A DNA stretch of 64,000 nt from Marilutibacter penaei (GCF_014145395.1 NZ_JACHTE010000008.1:151305-215304); one strand, 5' to 3'. Counted from the stretch's first letter, positions 23,405 to 41,105 are shown. Program-made: numbers and translations. Notes: a model not told the origin generated them from the sequence alone.

Positions 23405-25543
23405 ATGCTCGCCCTGATCAGGCGTCGCCTGGCCCAGCGCCCGGATTCGGAGCACGCCCAGGCCACGGTCCGCATGGTGATCGCCTGCATCATCGTGGGC
23501 TACCTGCTGTTCCTGCGCGAGAGCTCCGGCGACGCCGCGCTGTACACCCTGATGCTGGTCGTCATGCTGGCCGAGGCGACGATCGGCGGCCTGCTGCTGG
23601 CGGCCATCGTGCTGCGTCCGGGTGTCTCGCACGTCCGGCGCTGGATCGGCATGCTCGCCGACTACTCGACCCTCGCGGTCCTGATGACACTGTCGCCCCA
23701 TGCCCTGGCACCCCTGTACGTGATCATCATGTGGGTCACGATCGGCAACGGCCTGCGCTACGGCACCCGCTACCTGTACTCCGCGGCGGCGCTCGGCGTC
23801 GCGGCGTTCCTGGTACCCGTGCTCGGCTCGGACTACTGGCGCTCGCAGCCTTATCTCGCGGGCGGCCTGCTGCTCGGCCTGCTGGTCATTCCCGCGTACC
23901 TGTCTTCGCTGCTCGCCAACCTTCACCGTGCGACCGCGGAAGCCCGGCGGGCGAACGAGGCGAAGAGCCGCTTCCTCGCCAACATGAGCCACGAGCTGCG
24001 TTCACCGCTGAATGGCATCATCGGCATGGCCGAGCTGCTGCATGGCACGCGGCTGGCGCCCGAACAGCGCGAGTACGCGGATGTGATCCACACCTCCGCG
24101 CAATCGCTGCTCCTGCTGGTCAACGACGTGCTGGACATCTCGGCGATCGAGGCAGGCAAGCTGGAGCGTCGTGACAGCGACTTCAACCTGCAGGACATGG
24201 TCCACCGCATGCAGAAGATGCTGCAGCCCATGGCGGCCGCCAAGGGACTGTCGCTGCGCATGGACATCGAGGGGGACGTGCCGGTACGCCTGCATGGCGA
24301 TGTCGCGCACCTGACCCAGATCCTGCTCAACCTGCTGCACAACGCCATCAAGTTCACCGAAGAGGGCGGGGTGGCCCTGCGCGTGGCCCGGCGTGAAGCG
24401 GCCGATGCAGGGACGGTCCAGCTCCGCTTCTCCGTGGCCGACACCGGCATCGGCATCCCGGAGGAGGACGCCCAACGCATCTTCCAGGCCTTCGAACAGG
24501 TGGACACCGGGCATACCCGGCGCTTCGGCGGCACCGGCTTGGGCACGACCATCGCCAAGACGCTGACGCAACTGCTCGGAGGTGAAATCGGCCTGGAGCC
24601 GAATCCGGACGGGGGCAGCACGTTCTGGGTGGACCTGCCGTTCGAGCTGCAGGCGCCCGGCGCCGCCATCGAGGTGCAGGGCGCGGGCGATGGCGACAAG
24701 GTGATCTCCTTCGACGACCCGTTCATCCGCCACCGGATGCGGGTACGGGGCCTGAAGATACTCATTGCCGACGACCAGTCGGCCAACCGCGTCGTGCTGG
24801 CCCGCATCCTTGAACGCGCCGGGCACCGGGTGCAGATCGCCAACAACGGCGAACAGGCGCTGGACGCCCTCGAGGACAACCGTTTTGAGCTGCTGGTGCT
24901 GGACATGCACATGCCCGACCTCAGCGGCCTGGATGTCATCCGCCAGCTTCGTTTCATGGAAGCAAGGTCAACGCATCGCACGCCTTCGATCATCCTGAGC
25001 GCGGATGCCACGCTGCAGGCCTCCGAAGCCGCGAGCGATGCCGGGGCCCGGGCGTTCCTCACCAAGCCGATCGTCGTGGACCGCCTGTTGCAGACGATCG
25101 CCGAGGTCGTGGATTCGGAGAACCTTCCGGTCGTGCGCGCGATCAGCGACGTCAGCAGTCCGCTGACCAACCCGGACGTGCTCGAGGAACTGGCGGACAT
25201 GGGGCTCGGCGAGGCCTTCCTGCGGGATTTCGTCGAGCAGTGCCTGAAGGATGCGGAGGGTTGCCAGGCCTCGCTGGCCAAGGCTGGACAGGACAAGGAC
25301 TGGACTGCTTTCAGGGAGGTCGCGCATGCCTACAAGGGCATCGCGGAAAACCTCGGCGCACTCTCCATCGCGGAGCGGTGTTCCCAGGCGATGGGGGCCA
25401 AGGATGCCGCGCTGGCGCGGGAAGCGGCGCGCATGGTGACCGAACTGGCGGGCCAGCTGGCCTCGGTCGACCGGATCAGTCGCGACGAGGTCGCGCGTCT
25501 GACGCGTCCCGGGCGGAACAAGGACATCCCCGAAGCACCTTGA
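23405..25543 (+). CDS. rpfC: Hybrid sensor histidine kinase RpfC (DSF sensor)
   Basis: Senses the DSF fatty acid and signals to RpfG; in Xanthomonas it also restrains DSF synthesis by binding RpfF. The 712-residue product has about five hydrophobic helices in residues 20-175, a HisKA domain with His196 in [15 protein letters not shown], a HATPase domain ([18 protein letters not shown]), a receiver domain with Asp500 (LVLDMHMPD) and a C-terminal HPt domain with His641 (VAHAYKG). The phosphorelay chain is complete. It is convergent with rpfF across 42 bp. Confidence 0.95.
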   Translation: MLALIRRRLAQRPDSEHAQATVRMVIACIIVGYLLFLRESSGDAALYTLMLVVMLAEATIGGLLLAAIVLRPGVSHVRRWIGMLADYSTLAVLMTLSPHALAPLYVIIMWVTIGNGLRYGTRYLYSAAALGVAAFLVPVLGSDYWRSQPYLAGGLLLGLLVIPAYLSSLLANLHRATAEARRANEAKSRFLANMSHELRSPLNGIIGMAELLHGTRLAPEQREYADVIHTSAQSLLLLVNDVLDISAIEAGKLERRDSDFNLQDMVHRMQKMLQPMAAAKGLSLRMDIEGDVPVRLHGDVAHLTQILLNLLHNAIKFTEEGGVALRVARREAADAGTVQLRFSVADTGIGIPEEDAQRIFQAFEQVDTGHTRRFGGTGLGTTIAKTLTQLLGGEIGLEPNPDGGSTFWVDLPFELQAPGAAIEVQGAGDGDKVISFDDPFIRHRMRVRGLKILIADDQSANRVVLARILERAGHRVQIANNGEQALDALEDNRFELLVLDMHMPDLSGLDVIRQLRFMEARSTHRTPSIILSADATLQASEAASDAGARAFLTKPIVVDRLLQTIAEVVDSENLPVVRAISDVSSPLTNPDVLEELADMGLGEAFLRDFVEQCLKDAEGCQASLAKAGQDKDWTAFREVAHAYKGIAENLGALSIAERCSQAMGAKDAALAREAARMVTELAGQLASVDRISRDEVARLTRPGRNKDIPEAP

Positions 25544-25585
25544 TGCCCGCGTTCCGCCGGTCGCTTCTCCCCCTCGTACGGCCCC

Positions 25586-26479
25586 TCAACCCAGGACCGT
25601 CGAAGCCGCCGGCTGCGTGCCCGGCGCCGCCGCGCGTCGCTGCTGCGCACGGATGAGGCGTTCCATGGTGCGCAGGGCGCGGTCATCCAGGCGCAAGGCC
25701 GCGTCCACCCATTCCGTGGTGATCTCCAGCAACTCGTCGAGGCGGACCGGATTGCACGCGTGGCGGATGGTGTTCAGCGCCTGCAGGGCGTTGCGCATCC
25801 GGCCATGGCGCTTGATGAGCGCCTGCGCGGCGAGGCGGCCTTCGCCCTTCGGCACCACCATGTCGACGATGCCCATTGCCGCCAGTTCTTCGACCGGGTA
25901 GACGCGCGCGTCCAGCATCATCCGCTCGGCCTGGACCGCGCTCACCCGGCGGGTCAGGAAGGTATAGGCGCCCATTCCCGGGAAGAGGTCGAACAGCACT
26001 TCCGGGAATCCCATCCCGGTCCCTTCCTCGGCAATGATGGTGTGGCAGCACAACGCGGCCTCGAAACCGCCGCCCAGCGCATCGCCTTCGATCACCGCGA
26101 TGCTGTGCACGCGATCCTCGCAGAGGCGGTGGAAGTTGTAGGCGACCTCCACGCACAGGCGGGCGTAGTCGAGCAGCGCGGCACGGTTGCCGGTGCGTAT
26201 CAGGCGGGCGAACAGCGAAAGGTCGCCGCCCAGGTTGAATACGTCGCTCTCGGACGTCAGCACCAGGTGCTGGAGGCCGGCCGGCGACGACGCGACCTCG
26301 TGGCGGATCTCCTCCTGGACCCGCTTCAGGTCGCGAAGCAGGCGGGGCGAGAAACAGGGGTGGTAGAACTCGGGCGCTCCCGCATGCATCTGGCACCAGT
26401 GCGTGCCGCGCTCGGGTTCCGCTGCGTGACGCACCAGCGAGGGGACCTGGTCTGCGTGGATACGGATGGGCATGTTCAT
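25586..26479 (-). CDS. rpfF: DSF synthase RpfF (crotonase superfamily)
   Basis: Makes cis-2-unsaturated fatty-acid signals (DSF) from acyl-ACP by combined thioesterase and dehydratase activity. The 297-residue product has the crotonase fold. The two catalytic glutamates known from the X. campestris enzyme (Glu141 and Glu161) correspond to Glu140 in GGGFEAAL and Glu160 in GFPEVLF. The oxyanion-hole region FNLGGDLSLF is intact. Start is ATG (MNMPIRIH). It is read opposite to rpfG-rpfC and downstream of rpfB, with a hairpin between. Confidence 0.95.
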   Translation of the reverse strand: MNMPIRIHADQVPSLVRHAAEPERGTHWCQMHAGAPEFYHPCFSPRLLRDLKRVQEEIRHEVASSPAGLQHLVLTSESDVFNLGGDLSLFARLIRTGNRAALLDYARLCVEVAYNFHRLCEDRVHSIAVIEGDALGGGFEAALCCHTIIAEEGTGMGFPEVLFDLFPGMGAYTFLTRRVSAVQAERMMLDARVYPVEELAAMGIVDMVVPKGEGRLAAQALIKRHGRMRNALQALNTIRHACNPVRLDELLEITTEWVDAALRLDDRALRTMERLIRAQQRRAAAPGTQPAASTVLG

Positions 26480-26547
26480 GGCTTGACTCCGGAGGAATAC
26501 GCAGGCAGGGGCACCTGCGACTCGATGCTACACCCGCGGAATCAAGA

Positions 26548-26568
26548 ACCCCCTCACGTGGAGGGGGT
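26548..26568 (-). terminator. Intrinsic terminator of rpfB
   Basis: ACCCCCTC and GAGGGGGT form an 8-bp stem with a 5-nt loop. On the minus strand it is followed by TCTTGATT, a modest T-rich tract. It lies 33 bp beyond the rpfB stop and 69 bp ahead of the rpfF start, so rpfF probably has its own promoter or depends on read-through. Confidence 0.6.
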
Positions 26569-26600
26569 CGGTCGGAAGCTCGCTGGGAAGGGCTGGGCCT

Positions 26601-28277
26601 TCAGGCGGCGGTCTCGTCCCTCAGCTCGCGCCTCAGGATCTTGCCCACGTTGGTCTTCGGGAGCTCGGTCCGGAACTCGACCACCCGCGGGTGCTTGTAG
26701 CCCGTCAGGTTCTCGCGGGCGAAGGCTTTCACCTGCTCGGCGGTCAGGCTGGGATCCTTCTTGACGATCACCACCTTGACGACCTCGCCGGACTTCTCGT
26801 CCGGCACGCCGACCGCGGCGACTTCCAGCACCTGCGGCATCTCGGCGATCACGTCCTCGATCTCGTTCGGATACACGTTGAAGCCGGACACCAGGATCAT
26901 GTCCTTCTTGCGGTCGACGATGTAGAAGTAGCCGTTCTCGTCCATCCGCGCCATGTCGCCGGTATGCAGCCAACCGTCGGCATCGAGCACCTTGTCGGTC
27001 TCCTCGGGGCGGTTCCAGTACCCCTTCATCACCTGCGGACCGCGGATGCAGAGTTCGCCGACTTCACCCACCGGGAGCAGGCGCCCGTCCTCGTCCTTCA
27101 CGCAGGCATCCGTGGAGGGGATCGGCAGGCCGATCGAACCGTTGTAATCCTTCAGGTCCATCGGGTTGATGCAGGCGGCGGGCGAGGTCTCGGTCAGCCC
27201 GTAGGCTTCCACGAGGGTCACGCCCGTGGCCTTTTTCCAGCGCTCGGCGACGGCGCGCTGCACCGCCATGCCGCCGCCAAGGGTCAGGTGCAGGCGCGAG
27301 AAATCCACTTCGTCGAACCCGGGGGTGTTGAGCAGTCCGTTGAAGAGCGTGTTCACGCCGGTGATGGCCGTGAACGGCACCTTCTTCAGCTCCTTCACGA
27401 AGCCCGGCATGTCGCGCGGGTTGGTGATCATGTGGTTCAGGCCGCCGAACTTCATGAAGACCAGGCCGTTCGCCGTCAATGCGAAGATGTGGTACAGCGG
27501 CAGCGCGGTGATGATCACTTCCTCGCCCGGCTTGACGTTGGTACCCACCCACGCCGACGCCTGCTGCATGTTCGCGACCAGGTTGCGGTGGGTGAGCATC
27601 GCCCCCTTCGCCACGCCGGTGGTACCGCCCGTGTACTGCAGGAAGGCGATATCCGAGGGGCCGATCTCCACCCCGGGCAGGCTGTGGGACTCGCCCCGCT
27701 TGAGGACCTCGTTGAAGCGGACCGCGCCGGGGATCCGGTACTCCGGCACCATCTTCTTGATGTACTTCAGCACGAAGTTGACGAGGCGCCCCTTGGGGAA
27801 GCCCAACAGGTCGCCCAGCCCGGTGGTGATGACCTGCCTGACCTGCGTGTCGCCGATGACCTCCTGCACGGTGTGGCCGAAGTTGTCGAGGACCAGCACC
27901 ACGCTGGCACCGGAGTCGACGAGCTGGTGCTTCAGTTCGCGCGCGGTGTACATGGGGTTCGTGTTGACGACCGTCAGTCCCGCGCGAAGCACGCCGAACG
28001 TGGCGATCGGATACTGCAGGCAGTTGGGCAGCATGATCGCCACCCGATCCCCTTTCTTGAGCTTCAGTTCGCCCAGCAGGTAGGCCGCGAACCGCCGGCT
28101 CAGTGCGTCGATCTCACCGTAAGTGAGGGACTTGCCCATGTTCGCGAACGCCGGCCGCTCCTTGTAAAGCTCGATCGCGCTCTCCAGCACCGATACCACC
28201 GACGGGAATTCGTCGACATCGATCTCATGCGGAATGCCTTCCGGATATTGCTGGAGCCACGGCCGTTCAGAACTCAT
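26601..28277 (-). CDS. rpfB: Long-chain acyl-CoA ligase RpfB (FadD-like)
   Basis: Activates fatty acids to acyl-CoA; in Xanthomonas RpfB works in DSF turnover and fatty-acid metabolism. The 558-residue product has the AMP-binding P-loop [18 protein letters not shown], the YGLTETSP motif, the hinge aspartate segment [16 protein letters not shown] and the C-terminal lysine region in [15 protein letters not shown]. The start ATG gives [16 protein letters not shown]; upstream open frame is not homologous. Position next to rpfF supports RpfB over generic FadD. Confidence 0.92.
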   Translation of the reverse strand: MSSERPWLQQYPEGIPHEIDVDEFPSVVSVLESAIELYKERPAFANMGKSLTYGEIDALSRRFAAYLLGELKLKKGDRVAIMLPNCLQYPIATFGVLRAGLTVVNTNPMYTARELKHQLVDSGASVVLVLDNFGHTVQEVIGDTQVRQVITTGLGDLLGFPKGRLVNFVLKYIKKMVPEYRIPGAVRFNEVLKRGESHSLPGVEIGPSDIAFLQYTGGTTGVAKGAMLTHRNLVANMQQASAWVGTNVKPGEEVIITALPLYHIFALTANGLVFMKFGGLNHMITNPRDMPGFVKELKKVPFTAITGVNTLFNGLLNTPGFDEVDFSRLHLTLGGGMAVQRAVAERWKKATGVTLVEAYGLTETSPAACINPMDLKDYNGSIGLPIPSTDACVKDEDGRLLPVGEVGELCIRGPQVMKGYWNRPEETDKVLDADGWLHTGDMARMDENGYFYIVDRKKDMILVSGFNVYPNEIEDVIAEMPQVLEVAAVGVPDEKSGEVVKVVIVKKDPSLTAEQVKAFARENLTGYKHPRVVEFRTELPKTNVGKILRRELRDETAA

Positions 28278-28431
28278 CGACAATCCCCCGATTCCTGTGT
28301 GTGTCCGCCTGCGCGGACGGCGGCATCCGTGGATGCGCCTGCGTACGTTTGGGCGTCGATTGGAGCACACCCCCCATGGGGTGGCAAGGTAGAGTGCAGC
28401 AATCCCGAGCACTCTCCAACGGAGGGCACCG

Positions 28432-28869
28432 ATGCCTGCTTCATCCCGTCTTTTCGCCCTCGTCCTGCTGTGCCTGGTGGCGGCCGGCTGTACCCGCGAA
28501 GGGCCCGAGGCGCGCCTCCGGGCGGCGGTCGATGCATTGGGCGCCGCGATCGAAGCGCGGGACGCCGGCGACATCGAGGATGCGCTTGCGACCGACTTCA
28601 TCGGCCCCGATGCAATGGACCGGGAAGGGGCACGCCGACTCGCCGCCCTGACCTTCATGCGCTACCGGGATGTCGGGGTCACGCTGGGCCCCGCGCGTGT
28701 CGAAATGGGCGAGGGCCATGCCACCGTGGCGTTCGAGGCCCTGCTGACCGGCGGCTCGGGCGCGGTCCTGCCCCAGAGCGCACGCGCTTATCGCGTCAAG
28801 ACCGGCTGGACGGTCGAAGACGGGGAGTGGAAGGTCCAGAGCGTCGACTGGGACAGCGCGGGCCCTTGA
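28432..28869 (+). CDS. Putative lipoprotein with SnoaL/NTF2-like domain
   Basis: A 145-residue protein with a signal peptide and lipobox VAAG-C (Cys20). The mature part starts with a long amphipathic helix ([30 protein letters not shown] is its span in abbreviated sense: residues about 27-57) and then alternating strands ending [12 protein letters not shown], the pattern of the NTF2/SnoaL-like fold. No catalytic residues are recognisable and the function is unknown. It is divergent from rpfB and convergent with acnA. Confidence 0.75.
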   Translation: MPASSRLFALVLLCLVAAGCTREGPEARLRAAVDALGAAIEARDAGDIEDALATDFIGPDAMDREGARRLAALTFMRYRDVGVTLGPARVEMGEGHATVAFEALLTGGSGAVLPQSARAYRVKTGWTVEDGEWKVQSVDWDSAGP

Positions 28870-28886
28870 AGCGGGGCGAACACGAC

Positions 28887-28917
28887 CGGCACCGCCCCCG
28901 GAACGGACGCGGTGCCG
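28887..28917. terminator. Hairpin in the convergent lipoprotein-acnA gap
   Basis: CGGCACCGC and GCGGTGCCG form a perfect 9-bp stem around a 13-nt loop, lying between the two convergent stop codons. T-tracts are missing on both sides, so its strength as a terminator is uncertain. Confidence 0.45.
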
Positions 28918-28922
28918 TGGCC

Positions 28923-31676
<2,754 letters not shown>

Positions 31677-31862
31677 CGAAAGGGCTCCTTTTTTGGCGAG
31701 GGCAGGGGCGACCGCGGGCCGACCCGGGCGGTCCGGTATCGCGGCGATGGCGGCCGCCCATGCACGTTTGGCTGCCGTCATGTTAACGGTGGCGATGTGA
31801 CGATCCGTTGAGTATGCAGGAACAAGTACGTATAATTGATGCATACCTGAAGAGGGCCCGCC
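31677..31862. promoter_or_regulatory. Intergenic region acnA-vapB
   Basis: The 186 bp must hold the acnA promoter on the minus strand and the vapBC promoter on the plus strand. Only the latter is clearly recognisable. A purine-rich AAGGAGCC complementing 31679-31688 supplies the acnA ribosome-binding site. Confidence 0.5.
31808..31846 (+). promoter_or_regulatory. vapBC promoter with flanking operator repeat
   Basis: TTGAGT (31808-31813), 17 bp, and a perfect TATAAT (31831-31836) form a strong sigma-70 promoter 27 bp before the antitoxin ATG. The perfect inverted repeat GTATGCA (31812-31818) and TGCATAC (31840-31846), 21 bp apart, brackets the -10. Antitoxins of the AbrB/VapB type commonly repress their own promoter by binding such repeats, so this is a likely autoregulatory operator. 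Confidence 0.75.
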
Positions 31863-32120
31863 ATGGACGCCACCGTTGCCGAACGCGGCCAGATCACCTT
31901 GCCCAAAGCCGTGCGGGATGCCTTGGGATTGACCAAGGGCACGGTCCTGAAAGTCGAGCTGGAGGGCAGCCGTATCGTTCTGCGCAAGAGCGTGGACGAT
32001 GCCGTGTCCAGGGCCCGTGGCCGCTTCAAGCTGGACGGCTTCGCCTCCACCGAAGAGGCCATGCACGCGCTTCGCGGGCGGGTACCCGGTGGGTCCGCCG
32101 GCGGCGACGGCCCGACATGA
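31863..32120 (+). CDS. vapB: AbrB/MazE-family antitoxin (VapB-type)
   Basis: An 85-residue protein with the N-terminal SpoVT/AbrB swapped-hairpin DNA-binding domain: VAERGQITLPKAVRDALGL followed by GTVLKVELEGSRIVLRK. The C-terminal half, predicted to wrap the toxin, contains a helix region (STEEAMHAL) and a Gly-rich end. The stop overlaps the toxin start (ATGA). It should neutralise the PIN toxin and repress the shared promoter. Confidence 0.88.
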   Translation: MDATVAERGQITLPKAVRDALGLTKGTVLKVELEGSRIVLRKSVDDAVSRARGRFKLDGFASTEEAMHALRGRVPGGSAGGDGPT

Positions 32121-32533
32121 TCGCACTCGACTCGCCCGTCCTCATCGACCTCCTGGCCGACGGGCCGCAAGCCGACGCCGCGGAGGCATGCCTGCGGCAG
32201 TGCCTGAGCGCGGGCCCCGTGGTGGTCAGCGAGGTGGCACTCGCCGAAGTCTGCTGCGCGCTGCAGGACGGCGCCGAAGCACTGGCGGTCCTCGAGGAAA
32301 TGAGCATCCGCTTCAGCGCCATCGAAGCCAAGGCCGCGTTGCGCGCCGGCGAGATGCAGCGCCGCCATCGCCAGCGCGGCGGCGCTTCCGCTGGCACCCG
32401 CGCCGCACCCGACTTCCTGATCGGCGCCCACGCACTCCTGCAGTGCAACGGCCTGATCACCCGTGACGATGCCTTTTACCGCGACTACTTCAAGGGCCTG
32501 AAGCTGATCGTTCCCAAGCCCCCCCAGGCCTGA
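32117..32533 (+). CDS. vapC: PIN-domain ribonuclease toxin (VapC-type)
   Basis: A 138-residue PIN-domain protein, the normal VapC length. Acidic active-site residues are visible: Asp5 in [12 protein letters not shown], the Glu in [11 protein letters not shown], the Asp in [12 protein letters not shown] and the Asp pair in LITRDDAFY. VapC toxins cleave specific tRNAs or rRNA; the target here is unknown. It overlaps the antitoxin gene and is followed after 47 bp by acnB in the same direction, so the pair could affect acnB expression. Confidence 0.88.
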   Translation: MIALDSPVLIDLLADGPQADAAEACLRQCLSAGPVVVSEVALAEVCCALQDGAEALAVLEEMSIRFSAIEAKAALRAGEMQRRHRQRGGASAGTRAAPDFLIGAHALLQCNGLITRDDAFYRDYFKGLKLIVPKPPQA

Positions 32534-32580
32534 ACCCGTTACCGCCTTACCTCCCCATCCCTCATTCCGCCGGAGTCACC

Positions 32581-35172
32581 ATGTTGGAAGCCTACCGCCA
32601 CCACGCATCCGAGCGCGCCGCACTGGGGATACCCCCGCTGCCGCTCACCGCCCAGCAGACCGCCGAGGTCATCGAACTGCTGAAGGCGCCCCCGGCCGGC
32701 GAGGAGGCCTTCCTGCTCGACCTGATCAGCAACCGCGTGCCCGCTGGCGTGGACGAGGCGGCCAGCGTCAAGGCCAGCTACCTCGCCGCGGTCGCCTTCG
32801 GTACCGAGGCCTGCCCGCTGATCAGCCGCGAGGAGGCGACCCGCCTGCTCGGTACGATGCTGGGCGGCTACAACATCCAGCCCCTGGTCGACCTGCTCGA
32901 CGACGCCGCACTGGGCACGATCGCCGCGGACGCGCTGAAGCACACCCTGCTGATGTTCGATGCCTTCCACGACGTCAAGGAAAAGGCCGACCAGGGCAAC
33001 GCCAATGCCAAGTCGGTCCTGCAGAGCTGGGCCGACGCGGAATGGTTCACCAGCAAGCCGGAAGTGCCGGAGAGCCTGACCATCACCGTCTTCAAGGTGC
33101 CGGGCGAGACCAACACCGACGACCTGTCGCCGGCCCCGGACGCCACGACGCGCCCCGACATCCCCATGCATGCGCTGGCGATGCTCAAGAACAAGCGCGA
33201 CGGCGCGCCCTTCGAGCCGGAAGAAGACGGCAAGCGCGGTCCGATCGCCTTCATCCAGTCGCTGAAGGACAAGGGCCATCCGGTCGCCTACGTCGGCGAC
33301 GTGGTCGGCACCGGCTCCAGCCGCAAGTCCGCCACCAATTCCGTGCTGTGGTGGACCGGCCATGACCAGGCCCACATCCCGAACAAGCGCTTCGGCGGCG
33401 TGTGCCTGGGCGGCAAGATCGCGCCGATCTTCTACAACACCATGGAGGACGCCGGCGCGCTGCCGATCGAGCTCGACGTCTCCGCCATGGAGATGGGCGA
33501 CGTGGTCGAGCTGCGTCCCTACGAGGGCAAGGCGCTGAAGGACGGCCAGGTCGTCTCGGCGTTCGAGGTCAAGTCGCCGGTGCTGTTCGACGAGGTCCGT
33601 GCCGGTGGCCGCATCCCGCTGATCATCGGCCGGGGCCTGACCGCCAAGGCGCGCGAGGCACTGGGCCTGCCGGCCTCCGACCTGTTCCGCCTGCCGCAGC
33701 AGCCTGCCGACACCGGCAAGGGCTTCACCCTGGCGCAGAAGATGGTGGGACGCGCCTGTGGCCTGCCGGAAGGCGAGGGCATGCGCCCGGGCACCTACTG
33801 CGAGCCGCGCATGACCTCGGTCGGCAGCCAGGACACCACCGGCCCGATGACCCGCGACGAGCTGAAGGACCTGGCCTGCCTGGGCTTCTCCGCCGACCTG
33901 GTGATGCAGTCGTTCTGCCACACCGCGGCCTATCCGAAGCCGGTCGACGTCAAGACCCACCATGAGCTGCCGGCCTTCATCAGCAACCGCGGCGGCATCT
34001 CGCTGCGCCCGGGCGACGGTGTCATCCACAGCTGGCTCAACCGCATGCTGCTGCCGGACACCGTCGGTACCGGCGGTGACTCGCACACGCGCTTCCCGGT
34101 CGGCATCTCGTTCCCGGCCGGCTCGGGCCTGGTGGCCTTCGCCGCGGCGACGGGCGTGATGCCGCTGGACATGCCGGAGTCGGTGCTGGTCCGTTTCAAG
34201 GGCGAGATGCAGCCGGGCGTGACCCTGCGTGACCTGGTCAACGCGATCCCGCTCTACGCCATCAAGCAGGACCTGCTGACCGTGGCCAAGGCCGGCAAGA
34301 AGAACATCTTCTCTGGCCGGATCCTCGAGATCGAGGGCCTGCCGGACCTGAAGGTCGAGCAGGCGTTCGAACTGTCCGATGCCTCGGCCGAGCGTTCGGC
34401 CGCCGGTTGCACGGTGCGCCTGAACGAAGCGCCGATCATCGAGTACCTCAACTCCAACATCACCCTGCTCAAGTGGATGATCGCCGAGGGCTACGAAGAT
34501 GCCCGCAGCCTGCAGCGCCGCATCGAGGCCATGCAGGCCTGGGTGGCGAACCCGCAGCTGCTGGAGCCGGACGCCGACGCCGAGTACGCGGCGGTGATCG
34601 AGATCGACCTGGCCGACGTGCACGAGCCGATCGTCGCCTGTCCGAATGACCCGGACGACGTAAAGACGCTGTCCGACGTCGCCGGCGCGACCATCGACGA
34701 GGTGTTCATCGGCTCGTGCATGACCAACATCGGCCACTTCCGCGCTGCCGCGCGCCTGCTGGAAGGCAAGCGTGACATCCCGACCCGCCTGTGGGTGGCG
34801 CCGCCGACCAAGATGGACGCCTCGGAACTCACCAAGGAGGGCGTCTATGGCACCTTCGGTACCGCGGGCGCGCGCATGGAGATGCCGGGCTGCTCGCTGT
34901 GCATGGGCAACCAGGCGCAGGTGAAGGAGGGCGCCACGGTGTTCTCGACCAGCACCCGCAACTTCCCGAACCGCCTCGGCAAGAACTCCAACGTCTACCT
35001 CGGCTCGGCCGAGATGGCGGCGATCTGCTCGCGCCTGGGCCGCATCCCGACCAAGGCCGAGTACATGGCCGACATCGGCGTGATCAACGAGAAGGGTGCG
35101 GAGATCTACCGCTACATGAACTTCGACCAGATCGAGGAGTACCGGCAGGTCGCCGACGGCGTTGCCGCCTGA
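32581..35172 (+). CDS. acnB: Bifunctional aconitate hydratase 2 / 2-methylisocitrate dehydratase AcnB
   Basis: The main TCA-cycle aconitase of proteobacteria. The 863-residue product begins with the HEAT-like domain unique to AcnB ([20 protein letters not shown]), followed by the swivel domain ([15 protein letters not shown]) and catalytic domains. Cluster ligands are in [12 protein letters not shown] and [16 protein letters not shown] supplies the ribosome-binding site. A strong bidirectional terminator follows. Confidence 0.97.
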   Translation: MLEAYRHHASERAALGIPPLPLTAQQTAEVIELLKAPPAGEEAFLLDLISNRVPAGVDEAASVKASYLAAVAFGTEACPLISREEATRLLGTMLGGYNIQPLVDLLDDAALGTIAADALKHTLLMFDAFHDVKEKADQGNANAKSVLQSWADAEWFTSKPEVPESLTITVFKVPGETNTDDLSPAPDATTRPDIPMHALAMLKNKRDGAPFEPEEDGKRGPIAFIQSLKDKGHPVAYVGDVVGTGSSRKSATNSVLWWTGHDQAHIPNKRFGGVCLGGKIAPIFYNTMEDAGALPIELDVSAMEMGDVVELRPYEGKALKDGQVVSAFEVKSPVLFDEVRAGGRIPLIIGRGLTAKAREALGLPASDLFRLPQQPADTGKGFTLAQKMVGRACGLPEGEGMRPGTYCEPRMTSVGSQDTTGPMTRDELKDLACLGFSADLVMQSFCHTAAYPKPVDVKTHHELPAFISNRGGISLRPGDGVIHSWLNRMLLPDTVGTGGDSHTRFPVGISFPAGSGLVAFAAATGVMPLDMPESVLVRFKGEMQPGVTLRDLVNAIPLYAIKQDLLTVAKAGKKNIFSGRILEIEGLPDLKVEQAFELSDASAERSAAGCTVRLNEAPIIEYLNSNITLLKWMIAEGYEDARSLQRRIEAMQAWVANPQLLEPDADAEYAAVIEIDLADVHEPIVACPNDPDDVKTLSDVAGATIDEVFIGSCMTNIGHFRAAARLLEGKRDIPTRLWVAPPTKMDASELTKEGVYGTFGTAGARMEMPGCSLCMGNQAQVKEGATVFSTSTRNFPNRLGKNSNVYLGSAEMAAICSRLGRIPTKAEYMADIGVINEKGAEIYRYMNFDQIEEYRQVADGVAA

Positions 35173-35194
35173 CGCACCGCGCGCCTGGAAGACG

Positions 35195-35222
35195 AAAAAG
35201 CCCGGCCAGTGCCGGGCTTTTT
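35195..35222. terminator. Bidirectional intrinsic terminator acnB/hflD
   Basis: AAAAAGCCCGGC, a CAGT loop, then GCCGGGCTTTTT: a GC-rich stem with A- and T-tracts on either side, so it works for acnB on the plus strand and hflD on the minus strand. Confidence 0.92.
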
Positions 35223-35241
35223 CATGGGCCGGACGTCGGGT

Positions 35242-37459
<2,218 letters not shown>

Positions 37460-37472
37460 GCCAGGCCCATCC

Positions 37473-37943
37473 TCAGAACTCGTCCTCGCCGTCGGTCAGC
37501 ACGACCTCCATGCGGTCGGCGATTTCCGCGGCGAAGCGGATGGCGTCGCCCAGTTCGTCGGCCGATGCGTCAGCGGGCAACTTGACCACGTACATGGCCA
37601 TGTCGCCGTGCTTCGCCCATGCGCCCATCTTGTTCTCCCACGTATCGGACAGCAGCTCGTTGGCCACCAGGGCCGAGAACGAGTCGCCCGGTGCGCGATA
37701 CGCCGGCGCCCAGATCTCGCGCACCTTGTGGGAGTGGTACGTCTGGATGCTGGAGATCACCAGCACGAGCTGGGTACGGCCGGCATCGAGCTCGTGGATG
37801 ACCCGGAAGTCGCCATCGTCGTCGACCTGGGCATCGATGCCCAACTGCGCCAGTTGGCGCTCGACGTTGGCATCCTGGGCGAATGCGGCCATCGGTACCA
37901 GCAGACCCAGCGCCAGCACGGCGGCCATGGACAGAATACGCAT
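37473..37943 (-). CDS. Secreted protein, YbjN-like
   Basis: A 156-residue protein with a clear signal peptide ([20 protein letters not shown], cleavage after AFA at about 22). The mature part, [20 protein letters not shown] followed by strand-rich sequence and an acidic C-terminus, resembles the YbjN/type III-chaperone-like fold. Function is unknown. The ribosome-binding site AGGGGGAGC precedes the ATG. It lies 13 bp upstream of the nudix gene on the same strand and is divergent from clpS. Confidence 0.75.
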   Translation of the reverse strand: MRILSMAAVLALGLLVPMAAFAQDANVERQLAQLGIDAQVDDDGDFRVIHELDAGRTQLVLVISSIQTYHSHKVREIWAPAYRAPGDSFSALVANELLSDTWENKMGAWAKHGDMAMYVVKLPADASADELGDAIRFAAEIADRMEVVLTDGEDEF

Positions 37944-38044
37944 ACGCTCCCCCTGCGGTTGTATGGAGCCTGCATTGTGCGTGTGAACGCCCGGGGCGTC
38001 CATCGCAGGGCCGCGAGGGAAGGGCATGCAGGTGGGCGCCCCTT

Positions 38045-38050
38045 TATAAT
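38045..38050 (+). promoter_or_regulatory. clpS -10 box, probably a leaderless transcript
   Basis: A perfect TATAAT ends 7 bp before the clpS ATG. Transcription from it would start at or within a base or two of the start codon, giving a leaderless message; consistently, no Shine-Dalgarno sequence lies before the ATG. No good -35 was found. Confidence 0.45.
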
Positions 38051-38057
38051 CGACCCC

Positions 38058-38378
38058 ATGTCGAAACGCCCTGACCACGAACGCGACCACGGCACGCTTC
38101 TGGAAGCCAGCCGGCCTGAAGTGGCCCGCCCACCGCTGTATTCCGTCCTGCTCCTGAACGATGACTACACCCCGATGGATTTCGTCGTCGACGTCCTGAT
38201 GCGCTTCTTCCCGATGAATATCGAGAAGGCCACCCAGATCATGCTGCATGTCCACACCCGTGGGCGGGGTGTGTGCGGGGTGTTCACCCGCGAGGTGGCA
38301 GAGTCGAAGGTGGCCCAGGTGAACGAATACGCGCGGCTCAACCAGCACCCCTTGCTGTGCACGATGGAAAAGGCCTAA
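38058..38378 (+). CDS. clpS: ATP-dependent Clp protease adaptor ClpS
   Basis: Adaptor that delivers N-degron substrates to ClpAP. The 106-residue product has a disordered N-terminal tail, then the core [20 protein letters not shown] with the conserved Asn-Asp-Asp substrate-pocket residues, [19 protein letters not shown] and the [12 protein letters not shown] segment. clpA follows 152 bp downstream. Confidence 0.96.
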   Translation: MSKRPDHERDHGTLLEASRPEVARPPLYSVLLLNDDYTPMDFVVDVLMRFFPMNIEKATQIMLHVHTRGRGVCGVFTREVAESKVAQVNEYARLNQHPLLCTMEKA

Positions 38379-38514
38379 AACAGTCGTGGATGCCGTAGTC
38401 AGGGAAGGAAGGAGGTAGCGCGGGGACGGGCCGCGACGGACGGACACAGCATCCCGTGCCCGGGACATGGAAAAGACGGGCAAGTGCCCATACACAGGAC
38501 AGCAGACGTTCTTC

Positions 38515-38528
38515 AGGAGGTCGCCTCC
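38515..38528 (+). promoter_or_regulatory. clpA Shine-Dalgarno embedded in a hairpin
   Basis: The strong AGGAGG (38515-38520) is 10 nt before the clpA ATG and lies in GGAGG-TCG-CCTCC, a 5-bp perfect inverted repeat with a 3-nt loop. Folding would hide the ribosome-binding site. Whether it works as a translational or temperature switch is unknown. Confidence 0.45.
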
Positions 38529-38530
38529 CC

Positions 38531-40816
<2,286 letters not shown>

Positions 40817-40835
40817 CGGACTTCCACGGACGGCA

Positions 40836-40860
40836 AAAAGGCGGCCATTGGCCGCCTTTT
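40836..40860. terminator. Bidirectional intrinsic terminator clpA/infA
   Basis: AAAAGGCGGCC, an ATT loop, then GGCCGCCTTTT: a perfect 11-bp stem including the A/T tracts, between the convergent clpA and infA stops. Confidence 0.9.
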
Positions 40861-40886
40861 CCTTGCCCTGCAATGACTTGCCGGGA

Positions 40887-41105
40887 TTACTTCATGCGAT
40901 AGGTGATGCGACCCTTGGTCAGGTCGTAAGGGGTCATTTCCACCTTCACGCGGTCTCCGGTCAGGATGCGGATGTAGTGCTTGCGCATGCGTCCGGAGAT
41001 ATGGGCGATGATCTCGTGCCCGTTTTCGAGGCGCACGCGGAACATGGTGTTCGGAAGGGTTTCCGATACCGTGCCCTCGAATTCGATCACGTCGTCTTTG
41101 GCCAT
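40887..41105 (-). CDS. infA: Translation initiation factor IF-1
   Basis: The 72-residue S1/OB-fold factor that occupies the ribosomal A site during initiation. The sequence is nearly the textbook one: [39 protein letters not shown] and the C-terminus [12 protein letters not shown]. The location between clpA and aat is the same as in E. coli and Xanthomonas. Confidence 0.98.
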   Translation of the reverse strand: MAKDDVIEFEGTVSETLPNTMFRVRLENGHEIIAHISGRMRKHYIRILTGDRVKVEMTPYDLTKGRITYRMK

